Part shown: one piece after another, positions 19,963 through 29,254 of the stretch
How positions within the stretch are numbered: the first letter of the stretch is position 1
Layout of the letters: the number at the start of each line of letters is the position of its first letter
Assembly (NCBI GenBank): GCA_025356595.1
Contig: JANXSQ010000332.1
Location: 1-52,415, forward strand
Reading direction: 5' to 3'
DNA: 52,415 nucleotides
From: Janthinobacterium sp.
GTDB lineage: Bacteria > Pseudomonadota > Gammaproteobacteria > Burkholderiales > Burkholderiaceae_D
The notes under the pieces: generated by a model
What the model was told of the DNA's origin: nothing
The model's input: the letters and a program-made list of their open reading frames with translations, nothing else
The model's database searches: none
Translations under genes and position numbers: made by a program

Positions 19963-21494
19963 GCGAGCAACGCCTGCATCCGCTGTCCTGGCTCTTCCTG
20001 CTCGGCGCCACGCTGAAGGAAATCGCCCTGCCCCTGGCGGCGCTGCTGTTTTTCGGCCACAAGCAGGATAGCTGGGTGCTGTGGGGCGGCCTGCCCCTGC
20101 TCGGCGCCGGCGCCTGGGCCGCGTTGCGCGCCTTCTCCTACCGCTACCAGCTGGGCGAGTCGGAACTGCTGGTGCGCGACGGCGTGCTCGACCGCACGCA
20201 GCGCCACATCCCCTTCGCCCGCATCCACAACATCAGCCAGCGCCGCAAGCTGGCGCACCGCCTGCTCGGCGTCACCGAGCTGCGCCTGGAGTCGGCCGCC
20301 GGCGGCAAGCCGGAGGCGGTGCTGAAGGTGCTCGGCCTGGACGCCGCCGCCGCGCTGGAGGCCTTGCTGCGCGGCGGCCACGGCCGGTCCGCCGCCGTGG
20401 CACCGGCCGGGGCCGCCGCGCCCCTGCTCACATTGCCGCCGGGCGAGATCCTGCGCCTGGGACTGGTGTCGAACCGCGGCCTGTTGATGGCCGGCGTGCT
20501 GTTCGGCGTGGTGATGCAAAACCGCTTCCTGCGCGAGCAACTGGGCGCGCGCATGGAGGCGCCGGCGCGCTGGCTGGGCGGCCTGATGCAAAGCCAGGCC
20601 GCGACCGGCCACTGGAGCAATCTCGCGCTGGGAGCGCTGCTGACGCTGGCGATGGCCTTCGTCCTGCTGCGCCTGTTGTCGGTGCTGCTGGCCTTCTTCC
20701 GCTACCACGGCTTCACGCTGGAGCGCGACGGCGAACGCCTGCTGGCCCGGCATGGCCTGTTGACGCTGGTGCGTTCGGGCGCGCGCCTGCCGCGCCTGCA
20801 AAGCTGGACCCTGGAAGAGGGTTTCCTGCAGCGCCGCCTGGGCCGCTGCCGCTTGGCCGTGACGGTGGCCGGCGCCCGCCACGAACACGGCCACGGCACC
20901 GAGCCGGGCGCCAATTTCACCGAACTGGCGCCGATCGCCACGCCGGCGCAGGCGCACGCCCTGCTGCGCCTGTGCCTGCCGGCGCTGGACTGGGACGCGC
21001 TGCGCTGGCGGCCGCTGCACCCGGCCAGCGCGGCGCGGCGCTTGATCGGCCAGGCGCGCTGGGTGCTGCCGGCGCTGCTGGCCGGCGCCGCGCTCGACGC
21101 CGGATACGGCTGGCCGCTGCCGCCGGCGCTGCTGCTGGCCGGCTGCGCGGCGCTGGCGGCGGCCATGCTGTGGCACGCCAGCGCCTGGGCCCGCTTCGCC
21201 GCCATCGCCGAAGCCGGCGACGTGCTGCTCTACCGCAGCGGCGTCTGGCGGCGCCGCTGGCACATCCTCGCCACGCCGCGCCTGCAGAACCTCAGCCTGT
21301 ACAGCTCGCCGCTGGACCGCCGCCTCGGCATGCTCCATCTGCGCGCCGACACCCAGGGCGGATCGCGCTCCCGCCACGCCCTCGACATCCCCTGCCTGGA
21401 CCGCGCGACGGCCAACGCCCTCCGCGCCAGGCTGTGGCCGGCCCTGCGGCGTCCCCTGGACGCGGAAAATTCATCCATGCAATCAAACGCTTAG
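19959..21494 (+). CDS. Multi-PH-domain membrane protein (YdbT-like)
   Basis: This 511-residue protein has three bPH2 domains, each preceded by paired hydrophobic segments: YQLGESELLVRDGVLDRTQ (from about 65), FTLERDGERLLARHGLLT (about 250) and IAEAGDVLLYRSGVWRRRW (about 410). Each contains the family pattern in which an Arg/Leu-Gln-x-x pair precedes a Leu-Arg-Arg-x-x-Gly turn. The start ATG at 19959 overlaps the previous gene's stop by 4 bp; the open frame further upstream is a shadow. It probably forms a complex with the single-domain partner in the inner membrane. Function unknown. Confidence 0.85.
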   Translation: MSEQRLHPLSWLFLLGATLKEIALPLAALLFFGHKQDSWVLWGGLPLLGAGAWAALRAFSYRYQLGESELLVRDGVLDRTQRHIPFARIHNISQRRKLAHRLLGVTELRLESAAGGKPEAVLKVLGLDAAAALEALLRGGHGRSAAVAPAGAAAPLLTLPPGEILRLGLVSNRGLLMAGVLFGVVMQNRFLREQLGARMEAPARWLGGLMQSQAATGHWSNLALGALLTLAMAFVLLRLLSVLLAFFRYHGFTLERDGERLLARHGLLTLVRSGARLPRLQSWTLEEGFLQRRLGRCRLAVTVAGARHEHGHGTEPGANFTELAPIATPAQAHALLRLCLPALDWDALRWRPLHPASAARRLIGQARWVLPALLAGAALDAGYGWPLPPALLLAGCAALAAAMLWHASAWARFAAIAEAGDVLLYRSGVWRRRWHILATPRLQNLSLYSSPLDRRLGMLHLRADTQGGSRSRHALDIPCLDRATANALRARLWPALRRPLDAENSSMQSNA

Positions 21495-21557
21495 GACGCC
21501 GCGGCGGCGCTTCTTGCCAAAAACATCAGCGCGCCTGTGACAATTGTTCTTCGGCAC

Positions 21558-21563
21558 TATAAT
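21558..21563 (+). promoter_or_regulatory. Probable -10 element of the EamA permease gene
   Basis: A consensus TATAAT lies 67 bp before the chosen ATG at 21631. A -35 is not evident 17 bp upstream (CTGTGA at 21535-21540). The in-frame ATG at 21544 lies upstream of this element and would not be on the transcript. Confidence 0.45.
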
Positions 21564-21630
21564 GGAACGCCCTATCGATGACGCCGGCCATGCCGCCCCA
21601 GCGTCAGCCCAGCAGAAAGTTATCCCAAAG

Positions 21631-22560
21631 ATGAGCAAGGCGAATCACCATCCACTCAGCGGGCGCGACCTGATCGCCGCCCTGGTCGTCGTACTCATCT
21701 GGGGCACCAATTTCATCGCGATGAAGTTCGCGCTGCGCGACCTGACGCCGCTGCAACTGGGCGCCGGCCGCTATGTGTTCGCCATCCTGCCGCTGGTGCT
21801 GCTGGTGAAACCGCCCAAGCTGCACTGGAAATGGCTGGTCATGTACGGCCTGTGCCAGGGCGTCGGCCAGTTCGGCCTGCTCTTCATCTCGCTGCAGATG
21901 GGCATGACGGCGGCGCTCGCCTCCGTGGTGCTGCAAACCCAGGTCTTCTTCACCGCCCTGTTCGCCTACCTCACGCTGGGCGAGCGCGTCAGCCGCCCGC
22001 TGATGATCGGCCTGCTGCTGGCCGCGCTGGGCCTGGGCTGCTTCGGCATGAACTACATGACACCGGGCAGCGGCCAGGCCGGCGCCAGCGCGCTCGGCTT
22101 CGTCCTGTGCCTGGCGGCGGCGGCCATGTGGGCCGCCTCCAACATCGTGGTGCGGCGGGCGCAGCGCTCGACGCCGGAATTCGACGTCGTCGCCTTCATG
22201 GTCTGGAGCAGCCTGCTGCCCATCATTCCCTTCATCCTGCTCTCGCTGGCCTTCGACCCGCCCGCCACGCGCTGGCAGTGGTTGGCCGCGCCGTGGACCA
22301 TGTGGGCCTCGCTGGCCTACCTCGGCTGGATGGCCACCATCCTCGCCTACGCGCTCTGGACCGGCCTGCTGAAACGCCACGCCGTGAACCGCGTCGCGCC
22401 GTTCAGCCTGGGCGTGCCGCTGGTCGGCATCAGCTCCGGCATGCTGGTGCTGGGCGACGTCATCAGCGCCTGGCAGTGGGCCGGCATCGCCATGGTGGTG
22501 GCGGCGCTGATCTGCGTGCTGCTGGGCGGACGCCTGATGCAGAAGGCCGCCAACACCTGA
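21631..22560 (+). CDS. EamA/DMT-family permease
   Basis: This 309-residue protein has ten predicted membrane helices in two EamA repeats. The first opens LIAALVVVLIWGTNFIAMKF, with LRDLTPLQLGAGRYVFAILPLVLL following, and the second starts near GFVLCLAAAAMWAASNIVVRR. The family exports amino acids or other small metabolites; sequence alone does not give the substrate. ATG at 21631 was chosen because the -10 element at 21558-21563 lies downstream of the alternative ATG at 21544. It ends 24 bp before the convergent GNAT gene. Confidence 0.87.
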   Translation: MSKANHHPLSGRDLIAALVVVLIWGTNFIAMKFALRDLTPLQLGAGRYVFAILPLVLLVKPPKLHWKWLVMYGLCQGVGQFGLLFISLQMGMTAALASVVLQTQVFFTALFAYLTLGERVSRPLMIGLLLAALGLGCFGMNYMTPGSGQAGASALGFVLCLAAAAMWAASNIVVRRAQRSTPEFDVVAFMVWSSLLPIIPFILLSLAFDPPATRWQWLAAPWTMWASLAYLGWMATILAYALWTGLLKRHAVNRVAPFSLGVPLVGISSGMLVLGDVISAWQWAGIAMVVAALICVLLGGRLMQKAANT

Positions 22561-22584
22561 GCCGCGCCGGCGCCGCACGATAGC

Positions 22585-23568
22585 CTACAGCAGGCGCCAC
22601 ATATGGACTTTGCCGACATAGGCGTCGTCCAGCGCCACCGCGTAGGGCTCGACGCCGAAGACGGCGAAACCGCCCGCCTCGTACAAGGCGCGCGCCGCCT
22701 CGTTGCCCTCGCTGACCGTCAGTTGCACGAGTTTCAGGCCGGGCCGCGCGGCGGCCGCCGCCGCCAGCAGCGCGTCGAGCAGGCGCCGCCCGTAGCCGCG
22801 CTGGCGGCAGCGCTGCGGGATGTACATGCCGAACAGCGTGGCCTTGTGGCGCGTCCTGTCGCGCGCCTCGAAGGACAGGCCGGCGACGCCCGCCAGTCCG
22901 GCCGCGTCGAACACGCCGAAGACCTGCGCGGCGGCCTGCGGCGCCGTGTCCAGGCGCGCCTGCCACCACGCCAGCGGCAGCCCGGCCCGCTCGGCGACGC
23001 TGGAGGTGAAGGCGTCCGGATGCAGCGCGTAGGCTTCCAGCATCAGCGCCCGGTAGGCCTGCGCGTGCTGCGGCGTCAGGCGGCGGATGGCCGGCGCGGC
23101 GCCGTCGTCCAGATCGAGCGTGTAGGCCCATTCGGCGCCGCTGGCGGCCGGCAGGCGCGCGCCGCGCCGCCAGCCCAGCGTCGTGTACAGCGCCACGGCG
23201 GCGGCCATCTTGTCCCAGGTTTCCAGCTCAATGCCGGCGTTGCCGCCCTCGCGGGCGAAGGCGATGGCGCGCAGCAGCAGCGCCCGGCCCACGCCGCGGC
23301 CGCGCAGCGCGGCGTCGACGTAGAAGCCGGACAGTTTCAGCGTCCGCGCCCCGGCCGGCGCGAGGATCAGCGAGCCGGCGACGCGGCCGTCGACTTCCGC
23401 CACCAGTTGCGCGCCGCCGCCGCGGACAGCTTGCCCGAAGAGGCCCAGTTCGCGGTCCAGGCCGGCGAAATCCGGCTCCAGGCCGAAGTCGCGCATGGCG
23501 ACGGCGGCGATGCCGCGCACCGCGTCGCCATCCTCGGCGCGCGCCATGCGCACGCGCGCCGGCGTCAT
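22585..23568 (-). CDS. Double GNAT-domain N-acetyltransferase
   Basis: This 327-residue cytosolic protein consists of two GNAT domains in tandem. The first (about 5-150) has acetyl-CoA motif A FYVDAALRGRGVGRALL (RGRGVG at 89-94) and ALYTTLGWRR. The second (about 160-327) has GMYIPQRCRQRGYGRRLLDALL (RQRGYG at 255-260) and ALYEAGGFAVFG. Both pyrophosphate loops look intact, so both halves may bind acetyl-CoA. The start ATG overlaps the TGA of the S9 peptidase (ATGA), which implies translational coupling. It could acetylate a peptide, amino acid or toxin; the substrate cannot be told. Confidence 0.88.
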   Translation of the reverse strand: MTPARVRMARAEDGDAVRGIAAVAMRDFGLEPDFAGLDRELGLFGQAVRGGGAQLVAEVDGRVAGSLILAPAGARTLKLSGFYVDAALRGRGVGRALLLRAIAFAREGGNAGIELETWDKMAAAVALYTTLGWRRGARLPAASGAEWAYTLDLDDGAAPAIRRLTPQHAQAYRALMLEAYALHPDAFTSSVAERAGLPLAWWQARLDTAPQAAAQVFGVFDAAGLAGVAGLSFEARDRTRHKATLFGMYIPQRCRQRGYGRRLLDALLAAAAAARPGLKLVQLTVSEGNEAARALYEAGGFAVFGVEPYAVALDDAYVGKVHMWRLL

Positions 23569-25520
23569 TGCGCCATCCCGCCCAGATGGCGTCCGAACCA
23601 GGCCAGCGTGCGGCGGCGCACGTCGCGCACATTGTCCGGCTTGCGCAGGGAGTGGCCCTCGTTTTCGTAGATCACCAGCGCGGTCGGCGTGCCCATGGCG
23701 CGCAGGCCGTGCCAGAACTCCACCGACTGCGGCGGCGGACATTCGAGGTCGCGCTCGCCGACGTAGAGCAGGGTCGGCGTCTTCGCGGCCTTGATCGATT
23801 CGATCGGCGAGGCGGCCCGGTAGATGGCCGGATCGTCGTAGGCGGAGGCGCCGAAGAAGGGGATCATCCACTGGTCGATGCCGTTCTGGCCGTAGTAACT
23901 GATCCAGTTGGCGATGCCGGCGCCGGCCACGGCCGCCTTGAAGCGCTGGCTGTGCGTGACGCCCCACATGGTCATGAAGCCGCCGTAGGAATGACCCATC
24001 AGGCCGAGGCGCTGGCCCTCCACCGGCGCGACTTTTTCGACCGCGTCTATGCCGGCCAGGATGTCGCGCAGGTCGCCGCCGCCGAAGTCGCGCACGTTGG
24101 CGCGCGTGAAGGCCTGGCCCTGGCCGTAGCTGCCGCGCGGGTTCGGCAGGAAGACGAAATAGCCCTGCGCCGTCAACTCGCGCAGCAACGGGTTGGCTTG
24201 CTCGCCCTCGGCCACGTAGCGCGGCGTGGCCGCCGCCGACGGGCCGCCGTGCACCACCACGACCATCGGATAGGTCTTGCCGGGCGTCAGGCGCAGGGGC
24301 GCCAGCAACCAGCCCTGCACTTGGTGTTCGTCGCTGCGCCAGCTGATGTTGCGCACCGCGACCTGCGGCGCGAAGGCGGCGTTGTCGCGGCTGATCGGCA
24401 GCAGTTGCGGCAGGCGCCCGGCGACGATGTGGGCGGCGCGGCCGAAGTCCTCCTGCGCCCCGGCCGCCATCGCGCCGTCCTGGCTGAAGGACAGGCGCCC
24501 GTCCAGCGCGGCGCTGCTGACCGGCGCCGACCACAGGCTGCGCGGCGCGGCGCCGTCCAGGTCCAGCGCCAGCGCGTGCAGGTCGGCGCCGACCAGGGCC
24601 GTGGCCAGCAGGCCCGAGGCGCGCCAGGCCAGGCCGTTGACGCTGCCGGCGAAACCCGGCGTGATGTTGCGCGGCGCGCCGCCGGCCAGCGGCACGGTGT
24701 AGACGTCGCCGCCGACCGAGCCGAAGTCGCTCATCAGGCCGCCGATGAAGGCGACGCTGCGTCCGTCCGGCGAGACCTGCGGCAAATTCATCTGCATGGC
24801 CGGCGCGGCGATCACGCGCAGGGCGCCGCTGGCCGCGTCGATGTGGCTCAGCTTGGCCACCCACCAGTTGTTGTCGCCGTTGCCCTCGGCGCCGCTGGCG
24901 ACGAAGCCCTTGCCGTCCGGCGTCCAGTTGTATTCGTAGATGTAGGTGCCGGCCGGCGACACCATGCGCAGCGCGCCGCCGTCCGCCGCCACCGTGGCGA
25001 TGCGCTGGATGTCGTCGGCGGCGCCGATCTCGCCCACCTGGCGCACGCCCGCCGCCACCGCGCCGGCCGGCTTGCGCGCGTCCGGCGTCGCCAGCAGCGC
25101 CAGTTGGCGGCCGTCGGGCGACCAGCGCGCCGTGCTGGCCACGCCCTTCAGGCTCAGCACGGCGCCGGCGCGGCCGCGCGCGCCGATGTACAGGGTCGCC
25201 GTGCCGGCCTTGCTGTCGACGCCGATGAAGGCGACGCGCTGCCCGTCCGGGGCCCAGTTCGGGCAGTTGTAGACGCAGTCCGCGCAGGGGTCGTACTCGT
25301 CCAGGATGGCGCCGCTGACGGCGTCGCGCACGACGACGCTGGCGTGCGGGCGGGTCGCCAGGCCGCCCGGATCGAGCGACTCCAGCGCGACGACGCGCTG
25401 GCCGGCGCCGGACAGGGACAGGGCGCGGTACTCGCGCAGCGGCGTCGCCGCGTGGCCCGCGCCGGCCAGCAGCGCGGCCGCCAGGCAGGCGCCGTTTGCA
25501 ATCGCTTTCAACTGAATCAT
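23565..25520 (-). CDS. S9-family (prolyl-oligopeptidase-type) peptidase, exported
   Basis: This 651-residue protein has a signal peptide (hydrophobic ACLAAALLAGAGHA, cleavage near residue 24). A beta-propeller of WD40-like TolB repeats follows (about 40-370, with repeated SPDGR and WTPDGK units), then an alpha/beta-hydrolase domain. The triad is Ser511 in GHSYGG, Asp591 in GERDLECPP and His623 in ENEGHSL. S9 peptidases of this layout (DPP IV or acylaminoacyl-peptidase type) cleave short peptides. CDPCADCVYNCPN-like Cys residues near 77-90 could form disulphides. It is co-transcribed with the double GNAT gene. The exact specificity is unknown. Confidence 0.92.
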   Translation of the reverse strand: MIQLKAIANGACLAAALLAGAGHAATPLREYRALSLSGAGQRVVALESLDPGGLATRPHASVVVRDAVSGAILDEYDPCADCVYNCPNWAPDGQRVAFIGVDSKAGTATLYIGARGRAGAVLSLKGVASTARWSPDGRQLALLATPDARKPAGAVAAGVRQVGEIGAADDIQRIATVAADGGALRMVSPAGTYIYEYNWTPDGKGFVASGAEGNGDNNWWVAKLSHIDAASGALRVIAAPAMQMNLPQVSPDGRSVAFIGGLMSDFGSVGGDVYTVPLAGGAPRNITPGFAGSVNGLAWRASGLLATALVGADLHALALDLDGAAPRSLWSAPVSSAALDGRLSFSQDGAMAAGAQEDFGRAAHIVAGRLPQLLPISRDNAAFAPQVAVRNISWRSDEHQVQGWLLAPLRLTPGKTYPMVVVVHGGPSAAATPRYVAEGEQANPLLRELTAQGYFVFLPNPRGSYGQGQAFTRANVRDFGGGDLRDILAGIDAVEKVAPVEGQRLGLMGHSYGGFMTMWGVTHSQRFKAAVAGAGIANWISYYGQNGIDQWMIPFFGASAYDDPAIYRAASPIESIKAAKTPTLLYVGERDLECPPPQSVEFWHGLRAMGTPTALVIYENEGHSLRKPDNVRDVRRRTLAWFGRHLGGMAQ

Positions 25521-25673
25521 TTCACTCCCGGGTGTCCACGGTGACAGCTTCGACGCTGGTTTTTCATGCGCGGCGGCCGCGCGGGAAAACGGCCCGCCGG
25601 GATGCCGGCGGCGTTTTGCAAGCGTGAAAGTCTACGCGAAAACAGCGCCGCCGAGAGAGGATTTTTGGCGCCC

Positions 25674-25724
25674 AAAAAAATCGGGGCCGGCGCGTGAATG
25701 CGCACATTCACGGGCCGGCCCCGA
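25674..25724 (-). terminator. Intrinsic terminator of the APC permease gene
   Basis: Read on the minus strand, a 19-bp stem with one mismatch (25723-25705 with 25700-25682) closes a short loop and is followed by seven U residues (A-run at 25674-25680). It lies 20 bp after the permease stop. A transcript from the plus strand would lack the U-tract. Confidence 0.9.
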
Positions 25725-25743
25725 TGGGCGCAAGCGGCGCGTC

Positions 25744-27216
25744 CTAGTCGGCTTTTTTATTCAGGCGCGAGTTGTGGATGCCGTAGAAGAAATACGTCAG
25801 CACGGCCACCGTCATCCAGATGAAGAAGACGCGGAAGGTGGTCGTCGACAGGTCGCGCATGATGTACAGGCAGGCGAAGATGCTCAGGCCCGGCACCACG
25901 TAGGGACCGAAGGGCACGCGGAAACCCTTGACGCCATTGCCGTTTTCCTTGCGGCGCAACACCGGCACGGCCAGCGAGACGACGATGAAGGCCGTCAGCG
26001 TGCCCATGCTGACCATGTCCCACAGGAAGGTGGCGTCGACGAAGCCGGCCACCAGCGCCACGACCAGGCAGACGATGAGGGTGTTGCTGACCGGCGCCAG
26101 GGTGCGCGGATGGACGCGCTGGAAGGACTTCGGAATCAGGCCGTCGCGGCTGATGGCGAACAGGATGCGCGTCTGGCCGTAGATCGTCACCAGGGTCACG
26201 CTGAAGACGGAGATGACGGCGCCGGCCGACAGGATCAGCGCCGGCCAGGCCTTGCCGGTGACGTGCTGCAGGATCACCGCCAGGCCCGCTTCCTGGCCCT
26301 CGAACTGGGCCGCCGGCTGGGCGCCCAGCGCCGCCACGGCCACCAGCAGATAGAAGACGGTGACGATGGCCAGCGCCGCCAGGATCCCCCTCGGCACGTT
26401 GCGCTTCGGATTCTTGACTTCGTCGCCGGCCGTGGCCACCGTGTCCAGGCCGATGAAGGAGAAGAACACCGTGCCGGCGGCGGCGGTGACGCCGGACATG
26501 CCGGCGAAGCCCTTGCTGTTGTCGGTGTTGAAGAAGGGGTAGAAATTGGCCGAGTCGAAGCCGGAGAAGGCGATGACGAGGAAGAAGATCAGGATCGCCA
26601 GCTTGATCATCACCATGATGGCGTTGGTGGTGGCCGATTCCTTGGTGCCGCGCAGCAGCAGGAAGCCGCACATGATGACCAGCAAAATCGGCGGCAGGTT
26701 GACGTGGCCGGGGTGGAACTCGACCCCCTGCGCGCCCGAGACGATCATCGGCGAACGCAGGATCTCCGGTATCTGCCAGCCGACGGCGTTGCCGAGGAAG
26801 TTGTTCAGGTAGGACGACCAGCCGATCGCCGTGGCGCTGGCGGCCAGCCCGTATTCGAGCAGCAGGCAGGCGGCCATGATGAAGGCGAGGAATTCGCCGA
26901 CGGTGGCGTAGGCGAAGGAATACGAGGAGCCGGAGGCGGGGATGCGGAAGGACAGCTCGGCGTAGCACAGCGCCGTCAGGCCGGCCGTGATGGCGGCCAT
27001 CAGGAAGGACAGGATCACCGACGGACCGGCCTTCGGCACCGCCTCGACCATGGTGAAGAAAATCCCCGTGCCGATGGTGGCGCCGACGCCGATCATGGTC
27101 AGGGAGAACAGGCCGATGGAGCGGCTCAAGCCGCTGCTACTGAGTCCCTGCCCATATTCCACGCTGGTGTCGATGGGCTTGGTACGGGTCAGTTTCTGGC
27201 CCAAAGTTTGGTTCAC
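25744..27216 (-). CDS. APC-superfamily amino-acid permease (cationic amino-acid transporter type)
   Basis: This 490-residue inner-membrane protein has at least 12 hydrophobic helices. The first carries the APC substrate motif GVGATIGTGIFF, and AELSFRIPASGSSYSFAYATVGE follows, typical of the CAT/YfnA branch. I chose GTG at 27216 because AAAGGA lies 7 nt upstream and no ATG occurs at the right place; the open frame further upstream is low-complexity. It probably imports an amino acid by proton symport. A -10 element lies 190 bp upstream and a strong terminator follows, so it is monocistronic. Substrate unproven. Confidence 0.88.
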   Translation of the reverse strand: MNQTLGQKLTRTKPIDTSVEYGQGLSSSGLSRSIGLFSLTMIGVGATIGTGIFFTMVEAVPKAGPSVILSFLMAAITAGLTALCYAELSFRIPASGSSYSFAYATVGEFLAFIMAACLLLEYGLAASATAIGWSSYLNNFLGNAVGWQIPEILRSPMIVSGAQGVEFHPGHVNLPPILLVIMCGFLLLRGTKESATTNAIMVMIKLAILIFFLVIAFSGFDSANFYPFFNTDNSKGFAGMSGVTAAAGTVFFSFIGLDTVATAGDEVKNPKRNVPRGILAALAIVTVFYLLVAVAALGAQPAAQFEGQEAGLAVILQHVTGKAWPALILSAGAVISVFSVTLVTIYGQTRILFAISRDGLIPKSFQRVHPRTLAPVSNTLIVCLVVALVAGFVDATFLWDMVSMGTLTAFIVVSLAVPVLRRKENGNGVKGFRVPFGPYVVPGLSIFACLYIMRDLSTTTFRVFFIWMTVAVLTYFFYGIHNSRLNKKAD

Positions 27217-27621
27217 AGGCAATCCTTTAATGGTGTGACGGGCTGCGGCCGCGACGTTGGCGATACCGCTGTATGCAATCCCGCTGGCCGGCTCGGCGCA
27301 GCGTCTCCGGTTTTTCGCGCCGCGCGGGCCGGGCCGGGCCGGGCGGCGCCAACTTGGCGGCGGCGGGGCGGACGGGCGCGACGGCGTCGATTTCAAAACA
27401 AAGCGATTATAGGGCTTTCGTTGAGATAGCTAAACAGATCTTTTATGCGGGAAAACAACGAAGGCGGGGACGGCGTGGCGCGACTCTTGCGGTGCGGCAT
27501 TGCGACATGATGGGAGGGAATACCCGGACGGCGCGGCCGTCCGCGGGGGACGGCGGCGCGGGGCCGCCGGGGGCGCGGGCGCCGCCGGGGAGGCGGCGTC
27601 CGCGCAAGCTTACCGATTGCC
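27217..27621. other. 405-bp intergenic region between two amino-acid permease genes
   Basis: No gene is supported here. It holds the probable promoter of the downstream APC gene: TATAAT on the minus strand at 27411-27406, with a weak TTTAGC 17 bp upstream (27434-27429) in a short AT-rich island (27391-27450). The rest is GC-rich low-complexity sequence. Confidence 0.5.
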
Positions 27622-29070
27622 TTACTTCTTGCGCGCGCGGGGCGCGGCGGCCAGGGTCTGCGCCCGCACCGGCGGCAAGCCCGCCTCGTAGCCTTGCGGC
27701 ACTTCCTCGCGGGCGCGCGGGGCCAGGCCCAGCACGTAGTACAGCACCGTCAGCATCACCAGCCAGGCCGGGCCGACCACCAGCGCCACGCGGGTGTCCG
27801 GGAAGTAGGCCATCAGGCCGATCACCAGCGCCAGGAAGGCCAGCGCGATGTAGGTGCCGTAGGGCGCGAACGGGGTGCGGAAGGCCAGCGCCTTGACCTG
27901 GGCCGGGCTGAGCGTCTTGCGGAAGCGCAGGTGCGTGACCAGGATCACGCCCCAGGTCCAGACCGCGCCGAAGGTCGAGATCGAGGTCACCCACAGGAAG
28001 ACCTTTTCCGGCACCAGGTAGTTCAGCAGCACGCCGAACAGCAGCGCCAGCATGGACAGCATGATGGCGCGGCGCGGCACGCCGCTGGCCGTGGTTTCGG
28101 CGAACATGCTGTGCGCCTGGCCTTGCTGCGCCAGGTTGTAGAGCATGCGCCCGGTGCTGAAGATGCCGCCGTTGCAGGACGACAGGGCGGCCGTCAGCAC
28201 GACGAAGTTGATGATGCCGGCGGCGGTCTTGATGCCGAGGCGCTCGAAGGTCATCACGAAGGGGCTGCCGGTGGTGCCGATCTCGTTCCACGGATAGATG
28301 GAGAGGATCACGAACAGCGCGCCGACGTAGAAGATCAGGATGCGCCAGAACACGGAATTGATCGCGTCCGGGATCGATTTCTTCGGATTGGCCGCCTCGC
28401 CGGCCGTCAGGCCGATCATTTCCACGCCGAGGTAGGCGAACATCACCATCTGCAGCGACATCAGCACGCCCTGCGCGCCGTTCGGGAAGAAGCCGCCGTG
28501 CGACCACAGGTTGGAGATGCCGATGGCGACGCCGCCGTTGCCGAAGCCGAAGGCGATCATGCCGACGCCGCCGATGATCATCATGACGATGGTGACGACC
28601 TTGATCAGGGCGAACCAGAACTCGAACTCGCCGTAGGCCTTCACGGCCAGCAGATTCACCGCGCCCATGCTGCCCAGGGCGGCCAGCGCCCAGATCCAGC
28701 GCGGCACGTCGGGGAACCAGATGCCCATGTAGATGCCGACGGCGGTGATTTCGGCGATGCAGGTGACCAGCCACAGGAACCAGTAGTTCCAGCCCGTCAG
28801 ATAGCCCGACAGCGGGCCGATGTAGTCTTGCGCGTAGCGGCTGAAGGAGCCGGCCACGGGATTGTGCACGGCCATTTCGCCGAGCGCGCGCATGATCACG
28901 AAGATCACCGCGCCGCCGATGATGTACGACAGCATGATGCCGGGACCGGCCATCTTGATGGCGTTGGCCGAGCCGAGAAACAGGCCCACGCCGATCGCCG
29001 CGCCCAGCGCCATCAGGCGGATTTGACGTTCACCCAGGCCGCGGTGCAGGCCTTGTTCAGTCGCTTTCAT
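27622..29070 (-). CDS. proY: Proline-specific permease-like amino-acid transporter
   Basis: This 482-residue APC-family permease has about 12 helices. It follows E. coli ProY closely over its whole length: IRLMALGAAIGVGLFLGSA, NAIKMAGPGIMLSYIIGGA, MRALGEMAVHNPVAGSFSRYAQ, SLQMVMFAYLGVEMIGLTAGEA and FYVGALFVILSIYPWNEIGT. It should import proline, or a related neutral amino acid, with protons. The start at 29070 has GGAG 8 nt upstream; the in-frame extension to 29130 has none. A RidA gene lies 184 bp upstream on the same strand. The transporter family is certain; proline as substrate is by similarity. Confidence 0.87.
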   Translation of the reverse strand: MKATEQGLHRGLGERQIRLMALGAAIGVGLFLGSANAIKMAGPGIMLSYIIGGAVIFVIMRALGEMAVHNPVAGSFSRYAQDYIGPLSGYLTGWNYWFLWLVTCIAEITAVGIYMGIWFPDVPRWIWALAALGSMGAVNLLAVKAYGEFEFWFALIKVVTIVMMIIGGVGMIAFGFGNGGVAIGISNLWSHGGFFPNGAQGVLMSLQMVMFAYLGVEMIGLTAGEAANPKKSIPDAINSVFWRILIFYVGALFVILSIYPWNEIGTTGSPFVMTFERLGIKTAAGIINFVVLTAALSSCNGGIFSTGRMLYNLAQQGQAHSMFAETTASGVPRRAIMLSMLALLFGVLLNYLVPEKVFLWVTSISTFGAVWTWGVILVTHLRFRKTLSPAQVKALAFRTPFAPYGTYIALAFLALVIGLMAYFPDTRVALVVGPAWLVMLTVLYYVLGLAPRAREEVPQGYEAGLPPVRAQTLAAAPRARKK

Positions 29071-29254
29071 TGAATTGTCTCCATCTTCATAGTTGAAAAA
29101 GCGTGCCGCAGCAGTCGGGGCGGGGGGCATTGCCCCCGCCCTCGCCTACGGCTGTTATTGCATAGCGATGTATGTAGTGCCGCGAAAATGGAAACCGGGG
29201 CGCGAAGCCGCGCCGCCGGTCCGCCGCCGCGCCAGGGGCGCGCCGGCCCGAAAA

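Noticed and set aside
21544-21630. A longer N-terminus for the EamA permease from 21544
   Set aside because: A consensus TATAAT sits downstream of that ATG, and the extra residues are not part of the EamA fold.
25491-25506. A LacI-operator-like TTTGCAATCGCTTTCAA stretch
   Set aside because: It lies inside the signal-peptide codons of the S9 peptidase and is a poor dyad.
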